NCBI GenBank assembly: GCA_965117015.1
Contig: OZ220747.1
Coordinates: 1,922,001-1,986,000, forward strand
Length of the DNA: 64,000 nt
From: Aldehydirespirator sp965117015
GTDB taxonomy: Bacteria; Actinomycetota; Acidimicrobiia; Acidimicrobiales; Aldehydirespiratoraceae
Direction: 5' to 3'
The notes below the pieces were generated by a model. It ran no database searches. It was not told where the DNA came from and saw only the letters and a list, made by a program, of their open reading frames with translations. Positions 62,880 to 64,000 of the stretch are shown one piece after another (the first letter of the stretch is position 1; the number at the start of each line of letters is the position of its first letter). Made by a program: the position numbers and the translations under genes.

Positions 62880-64000
62880 ATGGCTCGCGACTTGGGCGCG
62901 CCCGATCTGGTACTCACGAACGGGCAGATCGTTACGGCGTGTGGCGACAAGGTCGTCGAGGCGATGGCCGTGAGCGGCAGCCGCGTGTGTGCCGTTGGCC
63001 ACAACGACGACGTGTCGCCTCTCGCCGGACCTCGCACTGAAGTGGTCGACCTGGACGGTCGGACCGTCGTGCCCGGCATCAACGATTCGCACATGCACAT
63101 CGGCTACTTCGGCGCAGTGCGTCCCCCGCTTGCGGTGGATGTCGGGTTTCCCGCGGTCAGGTCCATCACGGACGTGGTCGATGCGGTCAGGTCGGCCCGT
63201 CCGGTCAACGGGTGGATAAAGGGGAACGGCTGGGACATCGGCTACCTCGGGGACGCCCATCCGGAACGCCTCCCGAATCGGGACGACCTCGACGCGGCCA
63301 CACCGGACGTTCCCGTCGCGCTGCGCGACTTCTCTGGACACCAACTCTGGGTCAACAGCAGGGCCTTGGAGCTGGCAGGGATCGACCAGGACACCCCGGA
63401 CCCACCCGACGGCGTGATCGTCAGGGACCACGGCCGGCGACCGACGGGACTGCTGCGCGAAGCGGCCGGTGCCCTTGTCGATCGGCAGGTGCCGCCCCTG
63501 ACCGACGCCGAGCTCGATCAAGCCTTGGACACCGTCCGGGAGATCGTTCACGCCGAAGGCATCACCTCGGTCACCGACGCGGCGCTCGGCCCGGGCGGGA
63601 ACGCATTCGAGGGAGGTGCCGCCGGTGAGCGGCTGCTACAGCGACTGGCCGAGCGGGCCGGGCCCCAGGACTTCGCGCTCCGCACGACCGTGCTGCTGGC
63701 CTTCAGTCCACCCACAACGTCGAATCTCGGTGACGTGACCAAGCATCTCGGCTCCTTCGTTCCGCCACCGGAGAAGCCGGGCTGGTTCCGGGTTGCCGGC
63801 ATCAAGCTTTTCGCCGACGGGGTCCCCCCGAACAAGACGGCCTGGCTGACGCAGCAGTATGCGGGAGGAGGCTGCGGCTGCCTGACCATCGCCGGTGAGA
63901 CCGACGGTGAACGGCTCGCGGATCTTGGCGCCATGATCGAACTCGCCCACAGGGCAGGACACCAGATCGGCGTTCACGTGACCGGCGACCGCGCCATCGA
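62880..64000 (+). CDS. Amidohydrolase family 3 protein, N-terminal part (cut by window end)
   Basis: The visible 373 codons begin MARDLGAPDLVLTNGQIVTA and contain VVDLDGRTVVPGINDSHMHI, with the HxH metal ligands near residue 67, WIKGNGWDIGYLGDAHPERL, FSGHQLWVNSRALELAGI, VAGIKLFADGVPPNKTAW, and HVTGDRAI at the edge. This is the YtcJ-like amidohydrolase 3 type that hydrolyses N-acyl or cyclic amides. No stop occurs before the window end. ATG 62880 is the only good start. It is divergent from the four-gene P450/dioxygenase operon and probably part of the same catabolic theme. Confidence 0.88.
   Translation, partial: MARDLGAPDLVLTNGQIVTACGDKVVEAMAVSGSRVCAVGHNDDVSPLAGPRTEVVDLDGRTVVPGINDSHMHIGYFGAVRPPLAVDVGFPAVRSITDVVDAVRSARPVNGWIKGNGWDIGYLGDAHPERLPNRDDLDAATPDVPVALRDFSGHQLWVNSRALELAGIDQDTPDPPDGVIVRDHGRRPTGLLREAAGALVDRQVPPLTDAELDQALDTVREIVHAEGITSVTDAALGPGGNAFEGGAAGERLLQRLAERAGPQDFALRTTVLLAFSPPTTSNLGDVTKHLGSFVPPPEKPGWFRVAGIKLFADGVPPNKTAWLTQQYAGGGCGCLTIAGETDGERLADLGAMIELAHRAGHQIGVHVTGDRAI

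Overview
The window is a GC-rich (about 70%), gene-dense stretch of chromosome. Gene content and order point to an actinobacterial lineage: truA-rplM-rpsI-glmM-glmS-acpS-nnr-alr-tsaE-tsaB-tsaD-groES-groEL, then guaB3-guaA, with several F420/flavin luciferase-like monooxygenases, sucCD and PcrA. I infer an uncultured Acidimicrobiia-like bacterium from gene order and protein style; no rRNA or tRNA gene is present to test this. Starts are often GTG, and neighbours frequently overlap by ATGA, GTGA or TGATG, so many genes are translationally coupled.

Layout. 1-14.9 kb is a plus-strand housekeeping block: tRNA modification, ribosomal proteins, amino-sugar synthesis (GlmM and a very large GlmS), AcpS, NAD(P)HX repair, alanine racemase, the t6A proteins TsaE/B/D, and groESL behind a CIRCE operator. 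14.9-31.5 kb is mixed: a VapBC-like toxin-antitoxin pair, a CoA-type Nudix hydrolase, GuaB3 and GuaA, reverse transsulfuration (cystathionine beta-synthase plus a gamma-synthase/lyase), a Fic protein with duplicated palindromes in its promoter, PcrA, an alanyl-tRNA editing protein, succinyl-CoA synthetase and PurH. 31.5-43.8 kb is a minus-strand accessory block: a six-gene overlapping catabolic operon (acyl-CoA ligase, hydrolase, LLM monooxygenase, SDR, amidase, enoyl-CoA hydratase), a TetR regulator and a branched-chain-type ABC transporter with a LivM-LivG fusion. 44-50.6 kb holds a glycine-betaine/proline-type ABC transporter, a homocysteine methyltransferase-like protein and a TauD-type dioxygenase. 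50.6-64 kb carries oxidative and gamma-glutamyl functions: an LLM protein, a citrate synthase homologue, two cytochromes P450, a gamma-glutamyl hydrolase, a glutamine synthetase-like ligase, a class I amidotransferase, an acyl-CoA dehydrogenase, a LigB-type dioxygenase, an acetoacetate decarboxylase-like protein and an amidohydrolase cut by the window end.

Most interesting non-standard signals: (i) six short inverted-repeat elements, all in gaps next to glmS, acpS and alr, with conserved arms around three different cores and a 71-72 bp spacing; (ii) the 1153-residue GlmS, about twice normal length; (iii) a 25-codon remnant of a CO/xanthine-dehydrogenase iron-sulfur subunit abutting the catabolic operon; (iv) a duplicated 28-bp dyad before the Fic gene; (v) paired 12-bp palindromes before a P450 and an 18-bp dyad between divergent genes at 62.8 kb; (vi) a chain of four hairpins at 56.2 kb. 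No complete mobile element, CRISPR array, rRNA or tRNA was seen. Gaps over 100 bases that are not described in an entry showed no feature I could support.
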